NCBI GenBank assembly: GCA_006503535.1
Contig: QYRS01000004.1
Coordinates: 3,596,001 to 3,660,000, forward strand
From: Arthrinium phaeospermum
Taxonomy: Eukaryota; Ascomycota; Sordariomycetes; Amphisphaeriales; Apiosporaceae
Direction: 5' to 3'
Length of the DNA: 64,000 nucleotides
Part shown: one piece after another, positions 21,548-33,117 of the stretch
Layout of the letters: each line of letters begins with the position of its first letter
Position numbering within the stretch: position 1 is the stretch's first letter
Notes under the pieces: model-generated
What the model was told of the DNA's origin: nothing
The model's database searches: none
Seen by the model: only the letters and a program-made list of their open reading frames with translations
Position numbers and translations under genes: made by a program

Positions 21548-23707
21548 TTTGGGGGAAGTGGGATAGGGGTTACTATTGGGAGATACTAGGTAGAGAGGGC
21601 TGGATGCGTTCTGGGAACTGCCTGAGGAGCAAGAGAAAACATCACGGCATCTACGACTGGAAACACGGTCTTTATAGTACAAGAACATCGCGACACTCAC
21701 TTCACGGTCAGTAGTCCTAGATGCCTCTGTCGGAATTGTCTCTGAGTAAGCCCCCCTTTCGCATGCAACCTTCCGGGATGGATGGGAAGTCATCATCCTC
21801 AGAGTGAGCAACACCAAGACCAGAATCTAGATCTAGGCGTTGCTTAGAATATCCACCTCATCACGTTCATATCTTGGTTCCATCTCCTGGGTCTACTATC
21901 CAGACATCGGCAGATGTAACAACACACCGGCGCCTGCGACGAATAGAAACGATACAAGGGGTAGCAGTCTGCGTGATTGCAACCATAACGTCGACGCACC
22001 ATTCTTCAGAATCTTACAATGCTTACTGTCACACTGGTAACATGCCATCGTGTCGAGTATCCCCTCGGTCACGTTGGGCATCCCGTAATGTGATGCCCTG
22101 GTTGCAATATCTACCCAATCCTAGTAGCAAGATAATTGGTTCCTCTATCGCTTGTCCGCCGAATGCATAGGCGCTTGACCTGATCAAGATGGTGGTAGCT
22201 CTCGCGCATGAAGGATCCCAATCCCTGGGAGAAGAAAACGACAATACATTTGCCTAAGATGCACAGTTCGGTCCAATTGCTGAGCAAGGTCTGGTGCCCG
22301 TTGCCAGTCCTCTCGGATTTTGAATCAAGCGTTACTGGCAACTATGGGACTCAGGGGCAGGTCACGGTTGTTGCATCTGAGCCGCAGAATGGCCAGGCCC
22401 AAACGGGCCAGGTGTTGAGTGGTAGATGCCGCATATGGATGACCGCTAATAGAGAAAGGGGTGCATTCGGCGTCAGCTTTCCCCCCAATTCTGCATAAGC
22501 CTTACCGCCGATCTGCCCTAAACCTCTCAGCTGGCCCGACTGACTCAGCACCCGCCGGGGGTTCCATACCGAACCGGATGGGGATTACTGAACCTCGAAT
22601 AAGCAGGCACACCTCCTTTGGGCCAATAGGGGGCCTTTCCAGTTATCTGTTTTGGCCCATGCCTTTGGTAACTGTAACCCCCCTTCAGAATTGAAGTTGT
22701 CAATAGTTTGCTGACCTTGCATGCATTTACCGCTTTTCAAGCGAAGCTATGCGGCACTTTGATATTTTCTTTTCAATTGACACTGCTGAGATAGTGAGTG
22801 TGTCCTTAGTAAGAGAATCAGGTCACTGGCAGCGTAGATAATCCTGGGGTTGCATTGAGGGAGAGACCCTGTCACCGGGTTCGTGGATTTTTGGAAAGGG
22901 GAAGCCCTCTTACCGTCGATGGAAAAGGCTTCTTCCAGCTTGAATGACAGAGTTTCACTTTCGTACTTGGCACTCGATGCTTCATACTGATCGTACGACG
23001 ATCCTCAAGCTCGGAAGTTTCTTCACGCGCGAAAACGGGGCGAACAAATTGTGTCTTACACTCACTGAAGAAGCTTAAATGTTCCCGATACAGACATGTT
23101 CTTGGGAGGATTGCCAGTACCCGCCCAGGCATCTTTCCATATAAGGTGAATGTTTCCAGAGTCAGTCAGCGTCTACGACCGCAATAGGTAGCAGAATGCG
23201 ACCTGGCGCGCTTACTAAAGGTATCTCTCCACTCGCAATAGTGCCCGATGCAGGCCAACATCGCCATCGGCGTGGCGGGAATTATTTCGTTCGAGGGTAA
23301 GCACTATTTTTAAATACGTTTCTCTTCCAGTGGACTGCCATATTGTTTGCCGCGAGCATAGTCTAAGGGACCCACGTAGCCAATGAGGTTGTGTAGGTCT
23401 TAGTAGGGGCACATGAGATTGTATGTATGTATCCAACTGTAAAGACTGTATTCAATGGAATGAGGCAGCATCCGCCATCTCAGTGTAAACCTATGTAGAA
23501 GCGAAGAGAAGAAGAAAAGATGAGGATAATGATGTCCTTTGAAATACCCCTGAATGACCGTGCCCAATGCAAACCCCTGACTCCTGACATAATCTCAACA
23601 CACCAGACAACACAAAAGGGGCCACAGAAATTGCGCCCGCTCACTTATGCTCAAGTATCCCATATATACCAAGCCATGAAAAGTGATTTTCGCCGAAGAG
23701 TGGCAAT
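21548..23707. other. Intergenic DNA, no supported gene
   Basis: About 2.2 kb without a convincing gene. ACTATAAA on the minus strand (21671-21678) is a likely TATA box for the lysozyme-like gene, about 125 bp above its ATG. Other open frames here are short and lack motifs. Confidence 0.5.
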
Positions 23708-24316
23708 CTAGGGCTTCTTCGCGTTCCAGTAGTCACGCTGCTCCTCGCAGACCTTGACGGCCGTCTTGTGGCCAGCATCGACGGTGCCGCCCATGTGCTC
23801 GCAAGCCTTGTTGGCGTTCTTGCGCTCCTTGACACACCTAGATCCAGTCAGTATTTGTTTCTTTGGGAGAAGGGGTAAGTGAGTGAGAAGAAGAAATGGA
23901 AAGACTTACTTGCGGTAGCCGTCGAGGCACTTCTTCTTGATGTCCTTGCGCTTCTTCTCGTCCTTGGACTTGTCAAAGTCGCCGCGGCTGGTGCTGGGGC
24001 AGGCGCTCTGGCCCTCGTGCGCCTTCTTGGTGGCCTCGCTCATCTTCTTCTTGTTGTCGTCGTACTTCTTCTGCCCGTCCTTGTCGTCGTTGCCGGGACG
24101 TCGGGCATTGCAGGTCTCGCCGTCGCGCGCGAACAGGACCTCGACCGCCCGCTTGGTGAAGTCGAACTCGGCGGCCGCGGCGCCGTAGTCCTCGGCGCTC
24201 CGGGCGGCCAGCTGGTCGCCGCCGTTGCCGTTGAGGGGTTCGGCGGTGGGGGCGGCGGAGATGAGGGCCGGGGCCGCGAGGAGGAGGAGGGAGACGAGTT
24301 GGGTGGTGAACTGCAT
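23708..24316 (-). CDS. Secreted lysine-rich six-cysteine protein with Kex2-type propeptide
   Basis: There are two exons, 24316-23910 and 23837-23708, with a GTAAGT donor and CTAG acceptor, giving 178 residues. Residues 1-21 are a signal peptide (MQFTTQLVSLLLLAAPALISA). A spacer runs to FDFTKR, a Lys-Arg site near residue 55. The mature part has six cysteines, one each in ETCNA, SACPS, KKCLD, KCVKE, KACEH and KVCEE. It is dominated by Lys, Asp and Glu, with long helical KKK/DK stretches. Six cysteines in a small basic secreted protein recall antifungal or effector proteins, but the spacing does not match a family I know, and the mature chain (about 120 residues) is longer than the PAF/AFP type. 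Treat it as an unassigned small secreted protein. Confidence 0.75.
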
Positions 24317-24468
24317 TTTGAGGGAGGGGAAGTTGTTCTGGGTTAGAGGTAGAGAAGAAGTTAGGGGGTTTGAAGTTTGAAGTGACGGAGGTAGTAGTAG
24401 ACAGTGTTTGTTGCTGAGTGCTGGTTTGATGCTGAGATGAGTTGGGAGTTTAGGAGACTTCTTGCGAC

Positions 24469-24475
24469 TATATAT
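24469..24475 (-). promoter_or_regulatory. TATA box of the lysine-rich secreted protein gene
   Basis: An alternating TATATAT run about 155 bp upstream of the ATG at 24316. Confidence 0.45.
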
Positions 24476-25430
24476 ATCCGTAATGGGTTCACATTGACAC
24501 GCTCTTTAGGCATAACTCAACACCACGAACACGAGACTGGAGTAAGCAGCTCCGGATATTCGTCATTAATGTAAAAGAAATATACACTCAATGTGAAGAT
24601 CCAAGGATTCAATGGGCCGTTGGCTGTATTGCAGATCTCTGTAAGACCTCTCTAGCCTGAGGACTACCAAGTGTAGATTATTGCATATCATTGCCAACAA
24701 GTCTTCTCTATAATTAGATACACAGATGAAACCATAGTCTTCATGCTTAGCTGCGAGCTACTGTACCTGATAGGAGGCCAGAACCACATATCACGACAGG
24801 TGCTAACCCCCGGACTTGGCGCCCGGCACCGCAAAGGCTTATGCTGATCGCTTGCTTATTAAATGGGTCGCCCAAGGGCCCGTGGTCCTATTCGCTGCCA
24901 TGAGTGCCTTGAAATAGCTTCCGCCCAGCCGTTGGTCCACATTTCCACATAGTTTGCAGTCTGCTTTCCGAGGGGAATCAGTGCAGTTGGGGACTTTTAC
25001 TTACTAGGATAAGTAGTAAGCCTACTAAAGATCATTTTCCCTTCTTGGCTGGAGTTACTAATGAATATCGACGCAGGATGCAGTTTGGGTGGGTTCTTTT
25101 CCGCATCAGGATTTGCTTACTGGTCTTTGGTGGCTGTGGTCAAGGCAGGCAGGCCTGTGTTCAGCTGCGAGTCCACTAACCCCACCAAAAGAAGGCAAGT
25201 CCCAACTTTGCGGGGCAACAGCCCAGCCAAAAGAAGAAGTAAGATCAAGAACACTTCATGCGCCGCCTACGCCTCAATCCCATGACGAAGCCTGGGGTAG
25301 ATTGACGTCTCGCGCCCGTCAGGACAGAGTCCACAAGCCTCATATACACACCGACAGTCGGTTGCCGCTCACAAAATTATTCAACGTCTTTTTTTCAGTT
25401 TCCTCTTCAGGAAAACCTTCACTAAACTGG
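24476..25430. other. Intergenic region between divergent genes
   Basis: No gene is supported. It separates the lysine-rich secreted protein gene (minus) from the LRR-like gene (plus). The open frame running in from 25089 is the leader of the latter. Confidence 0.55.
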
Positions 25431-26885
25431 ATGATGCACCGCGCTCTTCTCCTCCCCGAGATCGTCGCCGCTATCGTCAAGTCCGAGAGCGGCGCGCCGG
25501 GCTATCTTTTCACTTGCCTCTTCGTCAACCGCCTCTTTTCCGAAGAAGCCTGCCGGCTCCTGTGGTGCGGCTGCGGCTCCCGTTACAATTCGGCCATCGC
25601 GGGCCATGTCACCCCAGGCATCTGTCGGCTCGCCGAAATCAGCCAGCGCAGCCGGCAGCGCGCCCAGGTCTACGCGAACTTCATCCATATTCTGGTCTTT
25701 GCTGAGCCGGATGAAACCTGGCCCTACGGAGATGAGGCCAAATGGCACAGTCATCTCGCTTGCTTGCAGTTCCCGCAGCTCCAAGAACTGGACTTTTACG
25801 AGTCGCCCGAAGCTTCCACGCTGAATAAAGCCGATGTGGTCATCCGCTATGCGCAACCCAGCTTGGGCACCTTTGGGCTTCACACAGGGAGTGGACTTTC
25901 AGACGCATTCTTAGATGAGCTGCGAACACGCTGTCCTCAATTACAGCAGCTCACACTGTCATCCATCGACAACAGTATGACGCAGGGTGGTCTGCTACGA
26001 TTTTTCCGCTCACAGGTCTCGTTGCAGTCTCTCATGCTGGATACTGGTTTCCAGCGCCTGTGGACAAAAGAAGGACTCCACGCCGTCGCACAGTATCCAG
26101 ATTTGGAGTTGCTACGTCTCCACGATATCCAGGACGACTGGATCCGAGGGGAGCAGCGCATGTTCCCCGCCCTAAAGCACCTATACACCCGCATCACGCC
26201 TGAAGGGCTAGGTCTGCTGAGCCGTCACGTCCCGGGCCTCGCCACGCTGCAGGTAACGATGCCGTCCTCTTGTACTAGCATCGAGCCCACTGTCAACTAC
26301 CCGCAACTGAAAGACCTGGTCGTGTCATATGACGACGGCGCCATACTTCAAAAGACGGACCTACTACTCCTTGCCGAGAACTGCCCAGACCTTCAGCGCC
26401 TCGTGATAGGCGACGCGTGTCCACCGCGGGCTGAGGGTCTGGATGATTCGATGATGGAGAAGATCGCACAAGGACTGCCTCGCATCAAGGAGTTCAAGTT
26501 GTACTACAAAGTCGACACGGGCAACGAGCCCCTCACACTACAATCAATCAAATCGCTTGGTCGCCATTGCCCAAATCTGAAGGACCTTGACTTATCCTGT
26601 ATCTCGATCGACTGGGAGGAAGCTGATAACAGCACAATATCGGATAGCATCTGGTCTTTGGGTCTATTATTGCACAGAGACCATGTCCCACTGTGGCCTG
26701 AAGACTACGATCCCGATTCAGATAACGACGATGGGACCCATGTTTCCAAGGAGGATATTGCGCACATGGCGGAGCGTTTTGCTTGCCGGTTCCCGAGTAT
26801 GGAATATTTCAACCTCGATGGTGGTGGAGAGGGCGAGGAAGAGCTGAATGACAGATTGGGCGATATCGTACAGGAAAGGGTGTGA
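25431..26885 (+). CDS. F-box/LRR-like protein
   Basis: A single-exon frame. I place the start at MMHRALLLPEIVAAIV (25431), because the frame above it is low-quality leader; this gives 484 residues. The N-terminus resembles the short fungal F-box-like opening (LLPEIVAAIV...LFTCLFVNRLFSEEACRLLW). Degenerate leucine-rich repeats follow: FPQLQELDFYES, CPQLQQLTLSSID, YPDLELLRLHDI, CPDLQRLVIGD, CPNLKDLDLSCI. The C-terminus has an acidic segment (DYDPDSDNDDG) and ends on a last repeat. Such proteins are usually substrate receptors for SCF ubiquitin ligases, but the F-box itself is weak here. There is no membrane segment. Large families of such genes occur in filamentous ascomycetes. Confidence 0.75.
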   Translation: MMHRALLLPEIVAAIVKSESGAPGYLFTCLFVNRLFSEEACRLLWCGCGSRYNSAIAGHVTPGICRLAEISQRSRQRAQVYANFIHILVFAEPDETWPYGDEAKWHSHLACLQFPQLQELDFYESPEASTLNKADVVIRYAQPSLGTFGLHTGSGLSDAFLDELRTRCPQLQQLTLSSIDNSMTQGGLLRFFRSQVSLQSLMLDTGFQRLWTKEGLHAVAQYPDLELLRLHDIQDDWIRGEQRMFPALKHLYTRITPEGLGLLSRHVPGLATLQVTMPSSCTSIEPTVNYPQLKDLVVSYDDGAILQKTDLLLLAENCPDLQRLVIGDACPPRAEGLDDSMMEKIAQGLPRIKEFKLYYKVDTGNEPLTLQSIKSLGRHCPNLKDLDLSCISIDWEEADNSTISDSIWSLGLLLHRDHVPLWPEDYDPDSDNDDGTHVSKEDIAHMAERFACRFPSMEYFNLDGGGEGEEELNDRLGDIVQERV

Positions 26886-27567
26886 AGAGAGCGGAGCGAA
26901 CGAGTTCCTTGGATGCGCACCCTCTGCCACGCTACCTGGTCGGAGCAGTCCATGCCGGGTATAGAGACTATGAGAAATGATCTATAGCTATACGGATATC
27001 CTCAAATACGGAACCTAAGGAGATACTACGATCCTGGGGAAATATACAGTGATTGTAAAGACAAACTCCTATTATCAAATGCCTGCCGGCTTACTTTCCA
27101 CATGCGTCCAACCACGTCTCGCACCCTTCTTAACCGAGCGCCGACATATCGTGCGACTCTATTTTGCCCCTTATTGGGCGTAAATATGCATTGTCAATCA
27201 AAACTCGCTATAAATGGCCAAGATATTCCTGTTGTTGTTGCTGCCCGCCTGCCTGCATCGAGCCAAGAAGCCAACCGCAGGCTGCGGGGTTCTCGTCCGC
27301 CCGCCCGGGATGTGCAACATCCCGCTCCTTACATCCGCCGTGCATGGGCTGGGGTAACATGCCACTTTTGCTGGACCAGCTCGGAAGGATGTCGCGAAGC
27401 ACCCCCGCCTTGTGATTCCTCCGAGGCTTCGTGCCACTGTGGGCTCTACGATGACTACCACCTCCCCACGGGGCACCCCGCGTCGTCTTTAAATGGTCGC
27501 GTGCGCCCCCTCGGCACTGGTTTCCTCAGAAACGAACAAGTCTCATTCGTGAGAGTTTGAGTTCACA
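26886..27567. other. Intergenic DNA upstream of the alcohol oxidase
   Basis: No gene is supported. The frames at 27102-27560 lack motifs and run into the promoter of the GMC gene. Confidence 0.55.
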
Positions 27568-29707
27568 ATGGGGATCTATACTGAGCTACCAAGCACCCTG
27601 AAGGAGGTCGACGTGATCATCGCCGGAGGTAAGCCCAAAATTATCACCACCGCACTAACCAGACAACTAAACCTCCTTTTTCTCTCTCAGGCGGCACAAC
27701 GGCCTGCGTCGTCGCCTCCAGGCTAGCCGCCGCCGACCCGAACCTGTCCGTGCTCGTCATCGAGAGCGGCCGCGACAACTACGGCGTCCCCGCCATCACG
27801 CACCCGCTCCTGTGGCGCGAGAACTACAAGCAGGACGACCAGCAGCGGGTGCACCACCACGTGGCGCGGCCCGAGAACCAGCTCGCGGACCGCGAGTCCG
27901 TCGTCACCGTGGGCCACACCCTGGGCGGCGGCTCGTCGGTCAACCTCATGATGTACATGCGGGCGCAGAAGTGCGACTTTGACTCGTGGGGCGCGCCGGG
28001 CTGGACGTCGGAGGAGTTGAGGCCGTTTATCAAGAAGGTAATCCCACGTTTCCTCCCTGCATAGATAGCCCGTTCAAAATGGCTAAACCCAACTTTTCTC
28101 CCTCGATCGCAGTGGGAGACGTACCACGGCCTCGGCAACCCAGACGACCACGGCTACGACGGCCCCGTCCAGGTCTCTAGCGGCACCTACCGCTCCGAAG
28201 TGGCCGAGGACGATTTCATCCAGGCCATGAAGCAGCTCGGCTACGACGAGCCGCCGGACCTCCAGGACTTCCACTCCACCGGCGTCTCGCGCATCCAGAA
28301 GTACATATCCCCCGACGGCCGGCGCCAGGACGCGGCGCACACCTACCTGCACCCCCTGCTGCGCGACGGCCGGCACCCCAACCTCCACGTCCTGGTCGAG
28401 ACCCAGGTCGTCCGCGTCCTCTTTGACGGCGATCGGCGGGCGTCGGGGGTCGAGTTCCGTCCCAACCCGGCGACCCAACCATCATCATCCGCCGAGACGG
28501 CGTCCAACAAGGCCACTACTCGGTCCGTAGCCGCCAAGAAGCTCGTCGTCCTCTCCTGTGGGACCCTAGGCTCGCCCCCGATCCTAGAACGCTCCGGCAT
28601 CGGCGACCCCGCCGTCCTCAAACAGGCCGGCGGCGGCGTGCCGCTCGTGGCGGCCCTGCCGGGCGTGGGCCACGACTTCCAGGACCATACTATTAGTTTG
28701 TACCCGTACCAAGCCGACCTGCCGCCCGACAGCACCGCAGACGGCGTGCACGACGGCAGCGAGGCGGGCATCGCGGCCCTGCTGGCCAGCGGCGACAAGA
28801 GGCTGGGCTGGAACGGCATCGACGCGTCGTCCAAGCTGCGGCCGACGGCGGCCGAGGTCCGGGCGCTGGGGCCGCGCTTCGAGGCCGTCTGGGACCGGGA
28901 CTTTCGCGGCGAGCCCGGCAAGCCGCTGGTCTCGATGCTGTTCCACGCGGGGTCGCTCGTCCACCAGGCGGCGGAGGCGGACGCGGACGCGGGCGAGAAG
29001 CAGCGGGTCATTGGGGGTCGGTCGAAAACTGCGGTGGGGTCGCAGTACTTTACTATTGATGTTTTTTCGTCGTATCCCTATTCTCGTGGCCACGTGGTAA
29101 GTGAATACAAAGAAAACCCAAGTAATGCCCCGTGTTTGGCGTTGACGGTTGACTGACACCCACGAAACAGCACATCACAGGAAGCTCGCTCGATGATCCC
29201 CTGGACTTCAAGACGGGCTATCTGAGCGACGAGGCCGAGTTCGACCTCAAGACGCACGTGTGGGGCTACAAGAAGCAGCGCGAGGTGGCGCGGCGCATGA
29301 AGAGCCAGCGGGGCGAGCTCGCGCTTCGCGTTCCCTCCTTCGCTGCCGGCTCCGTCGCCGCCTTCCCCTCCGTCCAAGAGGGCGACGATAATGCGGCTGT
29401 GACGACCGAGAAGGGGGAGATCCGGTACGAGGCCCCGGACGAAGCGGTCATCGAGAAGTGGCTCCGGGACAACATGTCGACGTGCTGGCACGGGCTGGGG
29501 ACCTGCAAGATGGCGCCCCGGGAGGCCATGGGCGTCGTGGATGCGGACTTGGGCGTGCACGGGGTGCGGGGGTTGAAGGTCGCGGACTTGAGTATCGTGC
29601 CGGAGAATGTGGCGGTCAACACCATGAGCACGGCGCTGACGGTGGGCGAGAAGGCTGCGGATATCTTTATCCGGGAGCTGGGTCTTTCGGGGGCTGCCCA
29701 AGTCTAG
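27568..29707 (+). CDS. GMC-family FAD alcohol oxidase (methanol-oxidase-like)
   Basis: There are four exons: 27568-27628, 27691-28037, 28113-29096 and 29171-29707, giving 642 residues. Intron 1 cuts the FAD-binding loop (VDVIIAGGGTTACVVASRLA), as in many fungal members. Other landmarks are the GMC signature area GHTLGGGSSVNLMMYMRAQ, a second motif with LSCGTLGSPPILERSGIG, LPGVGHDFQDH, and the active-site His/Asn region CWHGLGTCKMAP...NVAVNTMSTALTVGEKAADI. The N-terminus and the long insert domain place it with fungal alcohol oxidases, which oxidise short primary alcohols to aldehydes with release of hydrogen peroxide. It ends in GLSGAAQV and has no SKL- or ARF-type peroxisomal signal, and there is no signal peptide. 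Its cellular site is therefore open. An MFS transporter follows on the same strand. Confidence 0.88.
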
Positions 29708-30206
29708 CCTGAGCAGTTTTCATCATGGGGATGTGGATTGAAGTAATAGAAATTGTTAAAAAGGATCGTCACGAATAAAAGGAAAGCAACGTAGTACAAA
29801 AGCCTGGTTTTACATCTACCATAGACCGTTTATCATAGTGATGCAGAAACGGTGAAAACAGCGGCATGTCGCATATTTGTAGTGAGATCAGTCAAGATAC
29901 CAATCCTGAAGCTCTTTCTCCCATTGCGAAATTCGGGACCGGGAAAGCACTTGGTGGTTTCGCCAAGCTCAACTATCGGCCGGTGAAACGGGGGTAGATC
30001 TCGTATCTGCTGGTTTACCCCTGGCTAGATATGCGAGTACCAGAGGGAGCAAACTTTTGCATCCCTGAAAGCACCCGGGATCCCGGAAAGAAAACCGCAC
30101 CTTTGCTAGCGTTGACCTAGAACCAAATGTAAAACTAGAATTCTGAGCAACAACACTACCAACTACGGATCCTTTTACAGATGTTGGTTCAGTCACGTTC
30201 ATAATA
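29708..30206. other. Intergenic DNA
   Basis: An AT-richer spacer holding the 3' flank of the oxidase and the promoter of the transporter. No gene is seen. Confidence 0.6.
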
Positions 30207-31641
30207 ATGGTGGATACAAATGCGCTTTCGGACCCCCGGCTGGCTACCTGCAAAAAGGAGGTTGGCAATGCTCCGCCCCTCGGGAACATCACGTCCAGCC
30301 TCGCTCCTTCGTCATACCCAAAAGTTACAGTTTTTGCTTCGCCTCCCACTATACCATCGTCAGCAGCAGCAAATCCAGTCCCACCCCCGCCCGACGGCGG
30401 CCGCGAAGCCTGGCTCGCCGTCCTAGGCGCCACAGTCTCGGCAGTGCACACGTGGGGCCTAGTCAACTCCTTCGGCGTATTCCAGACCTACTACGAGCGC
30501 GAGCTCTTCGCCCCCACCACGGCAGACGGCCACCCCTATGTATCCTCCTCCGCCATCTCGTGGATCGGGTCGGTCCAGGGCGCACTGTTGATGATGGGCG
30601 GAGTGGTCTCGGGTCCGCTCTTCGACATGGGCCACCTCCGGCTGCTGCTGCTCGCCGGCCACGGCTTAGTCGTTCTCGGCATGTTCCTGACCTCGGCCTG
30701 CACGCGGTACTACCAGCTCCTGCTCGCCCAGGGCGTCTGCGTCGGGCTCGGCTGCGGCCTGCTCTACCTCCCCGCCGCCGCCGCCGTGGGGCAGTGGTTC
30801 GAGAAGCGCCGCGCCCTTGCCATGGGCATGCAGTCAGTCGGATCGCCCATTGCAGGTGTCGTGCTGCCCATCATATTCAGCAAACTGCAACCCCTCGTCG
30901 GCTTCGGCTGGACCACGCGCATCATCGCCTTCATCCTCCTAGCCCTTTCCGCCGTCCCCCTCATCTTCCTCAAAGCGCGCGTGGGCCCGGACCCGTCACG
31001 TAAACGCCACCGCGCCCTCGTCGACTGGACCTACTTCCGCGACGCCCCCATCATGGCCTTCACCGCCGCCATCGTCTGCGCCTTCCTCGGCCTCTGGGTC
31101 CCCTTCTTCTACCTGCAGCTCTACGCCCTCCGGTTCGGCGTCTCCTCCTCCTCCGCCGCCGCCTTCTCGCCCTCCTACTTCGTGACCCTGCTCAACCTCG
31201 GCAGCGCGGCGGGCCGCGTCCTCCCGCCCTGGGCGGCCGTGTACGCGGGATCCCTCCATACCATCCTCGGCATGACGGCGCTGTGCGCCGCGACGGGGTT
31301 CCTCTGGCTGGGCCTCCTCCTCGCCCGCAGCAGCTTCCCGGGGCTTATTGTTTTTGCGGTGCTCTACGGCGTGTTTCAGGGCGGGCTCGTTAGTCTGCTG
31401 CCCAGCTCCCTCGTGCCCCTGACGCCCGACTTGGGACGGCTGGGGACCCGTATGGGGACCAACTATCTGTTCTCGGGGCTGGCGGTATTGGCGGGCACGC
31501 CGGTCGCGGGGGCTATTCTGGGTCAGGGGGCGGATGAGGCGGACTGGAGGGGGTTGATTGCGTACGCGGGGGTACGCTGGCGGGGGGTCGGGGTTGATGG
31601 TGGTGGCTTTGCTTCTGCATAGAAGAGAAAAGCGTTTATAG
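30207..31641 (+). CDS. MFS monocarboxylate-type transporter, frameshifted near the C-terminus
   Basis: A single-exon gene. After a cytosolic tail of about 65 residues come PPPPDGGREAWLAVLGA and TWGLVNSFGVFQTYYE, the entry to helix 1 in monocarboxylate-porter-like MFS proteins of fungi (MCH type). Helices with YLPAAAAVGQWFEKRRALAMG and GIxxxG-like blocks follow. The written frame ends at 31622 with GVRWRGVGVDGGGFASA, which does not look like a helix. In another frame the DNA reads SGLMVVALLLHRREKRL and stops at TAG 31639-31641. That is a normal last helix plus basic tail. The break lies within the G runs at 31568-31572 and 31582-31587. One base added in each, or one removed, would restore it. 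The substrate is unknown: a carboxylate or riboflavin-like compound. Confidence 0.82.
31568..31587 (+). other. Frameshift zone in MFS transporter gene (two G runs)
   Basis: Runs of five and six Gs lie between the last in-frame helix residues (WRGLIAYAG) and the out-of-frame helix SGLMVVALLL. Confidence 0.6.
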
Positions 31642-33117
31642 TTGAAGTTTGGGTTATTCAGGGGCTCACATAGGCGACAGGCATCGCAATGGATTAGCGA
31701 ATGGAAATGTACCAAAGTGTGCATTTTGGACGCGATGTCAAAACCCTACGCCGTCCATGGCGGCATCCAGCAATGGCCACAATGCTCGGTTTCCATTCGT
31801 GTAGCTCTTTAGTTGACGGGTGCCCTCTCTGTATAAGGCAGCACTGCGGACCAATTGAAGTAATACCCTTACTGTAAGGTGGTATTGACGCAGGCAACCA
31901 AAGTCAATCGTAATCACCACCTCACGTGAGTGGTACACCCCCTGCGGGTCATCCATCAGGCCGAATCTGACATAAAGGCTTTGGTGTACCCCCTAAACGT
32001 TACAATTTTCGCTTCCTCCGTCTGAACTTGTGGTTTTGATATCACAAAGATTGAGAAGCCAATATCGCATTAGTGCACCACAGAAATATTACAATCCGAC
32101 TTTGTTCCCGGACATCGGTTGTGGTAATGAATGACCTGCGCGCATCCCAGCACCAATTGCCGATGATAGCCCCCAGCTTTCGGTAGCAGCCAATCGTCTG
32201 AAGAGAAAGCCTCCTGAACGGATTTGGGTTGGCAAGCTTCTCAATGGCTTCGAAAAGTACACCAGTTGAGCAGTTTCGCCGACCGGAAGGGTTGTGAGAC
32301 CTTCACTCCACGCTTGCCAAGGGATGAGATGCTCCGGCCAAACAAGCTAGCATGCCGCTAAAGCGTCCTTCGTTTGAGCATCTCTCGCCCTTCACTGTAC
32401 TGCTCTCCTCCAATATCCCGACGGCCACGGCATGCGGGGGTGGCTACATGAGCCTATCCGTACCCTGCATACGCCATGCAACGTTCCAATTCCAGAGACA
32501 CGGCTCGATGGCCTGTCGAATCGCGGTCATTGGTTTCATGAGCATCTCTGGTACCCTCCTTACCGATGTATTCCGTCAATTAGGTTCAGCCTGCATGGTC
32601 GAACGGGCTAGCAGGACTGCGGGGAAGCCAAGGGGGCACAGTTGGCCACGGCCTGCCGGCTCGACAGCTCAGCCAAGAGATTGGGAAGGGAGGAGGGGGC
32701 AAAGGGAACTGACGATCCAATCAGCGGTAACTCAAGCCGTGCCTCTGCAGGAGGGAGCTCGGGTGATACTCCCACGAGGTCATGGTCGTGGACCAATTAG
32801 ACCCGAACATGGCTCTATCTCGAACCTTGTCTTGGAAGGGTGATTGACCCCTCATCCGAGGTAGGCAGGTAGGCGAGTTAGTCGCCGTTGGCTGCATGGG
32901 AACATACACGTCGGACGAGATATGGACGCTGCTACGAGCTCTCTTATGATATATTACTCAGTCTGTCCATCAAGGGAAAGATATTGCAAGATCATATCAT
33001 GTCACGTGTGACAGGCTATTTGCTGGTCTGTTATAAGACGCGAATTCAGTCAATTGCAAGAAGTCAATCACACCAAGCGCCGGTGTAGAGAGGGTGCCTT
33101 AACCCATCTTGCCAAAC
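31642..33117. other. Intergenic DNA, no supported gene
   Basis: About 1.5 kb without a supported gene. A 163-codon frame at 32352-32843 lacks any motif and consistent coding character. Confidence 0.5.

Noticed and set aside
32352..32843. 163-codon plus-strand frame
   Set aside because: No recognisable feature and no signs of coding composition.
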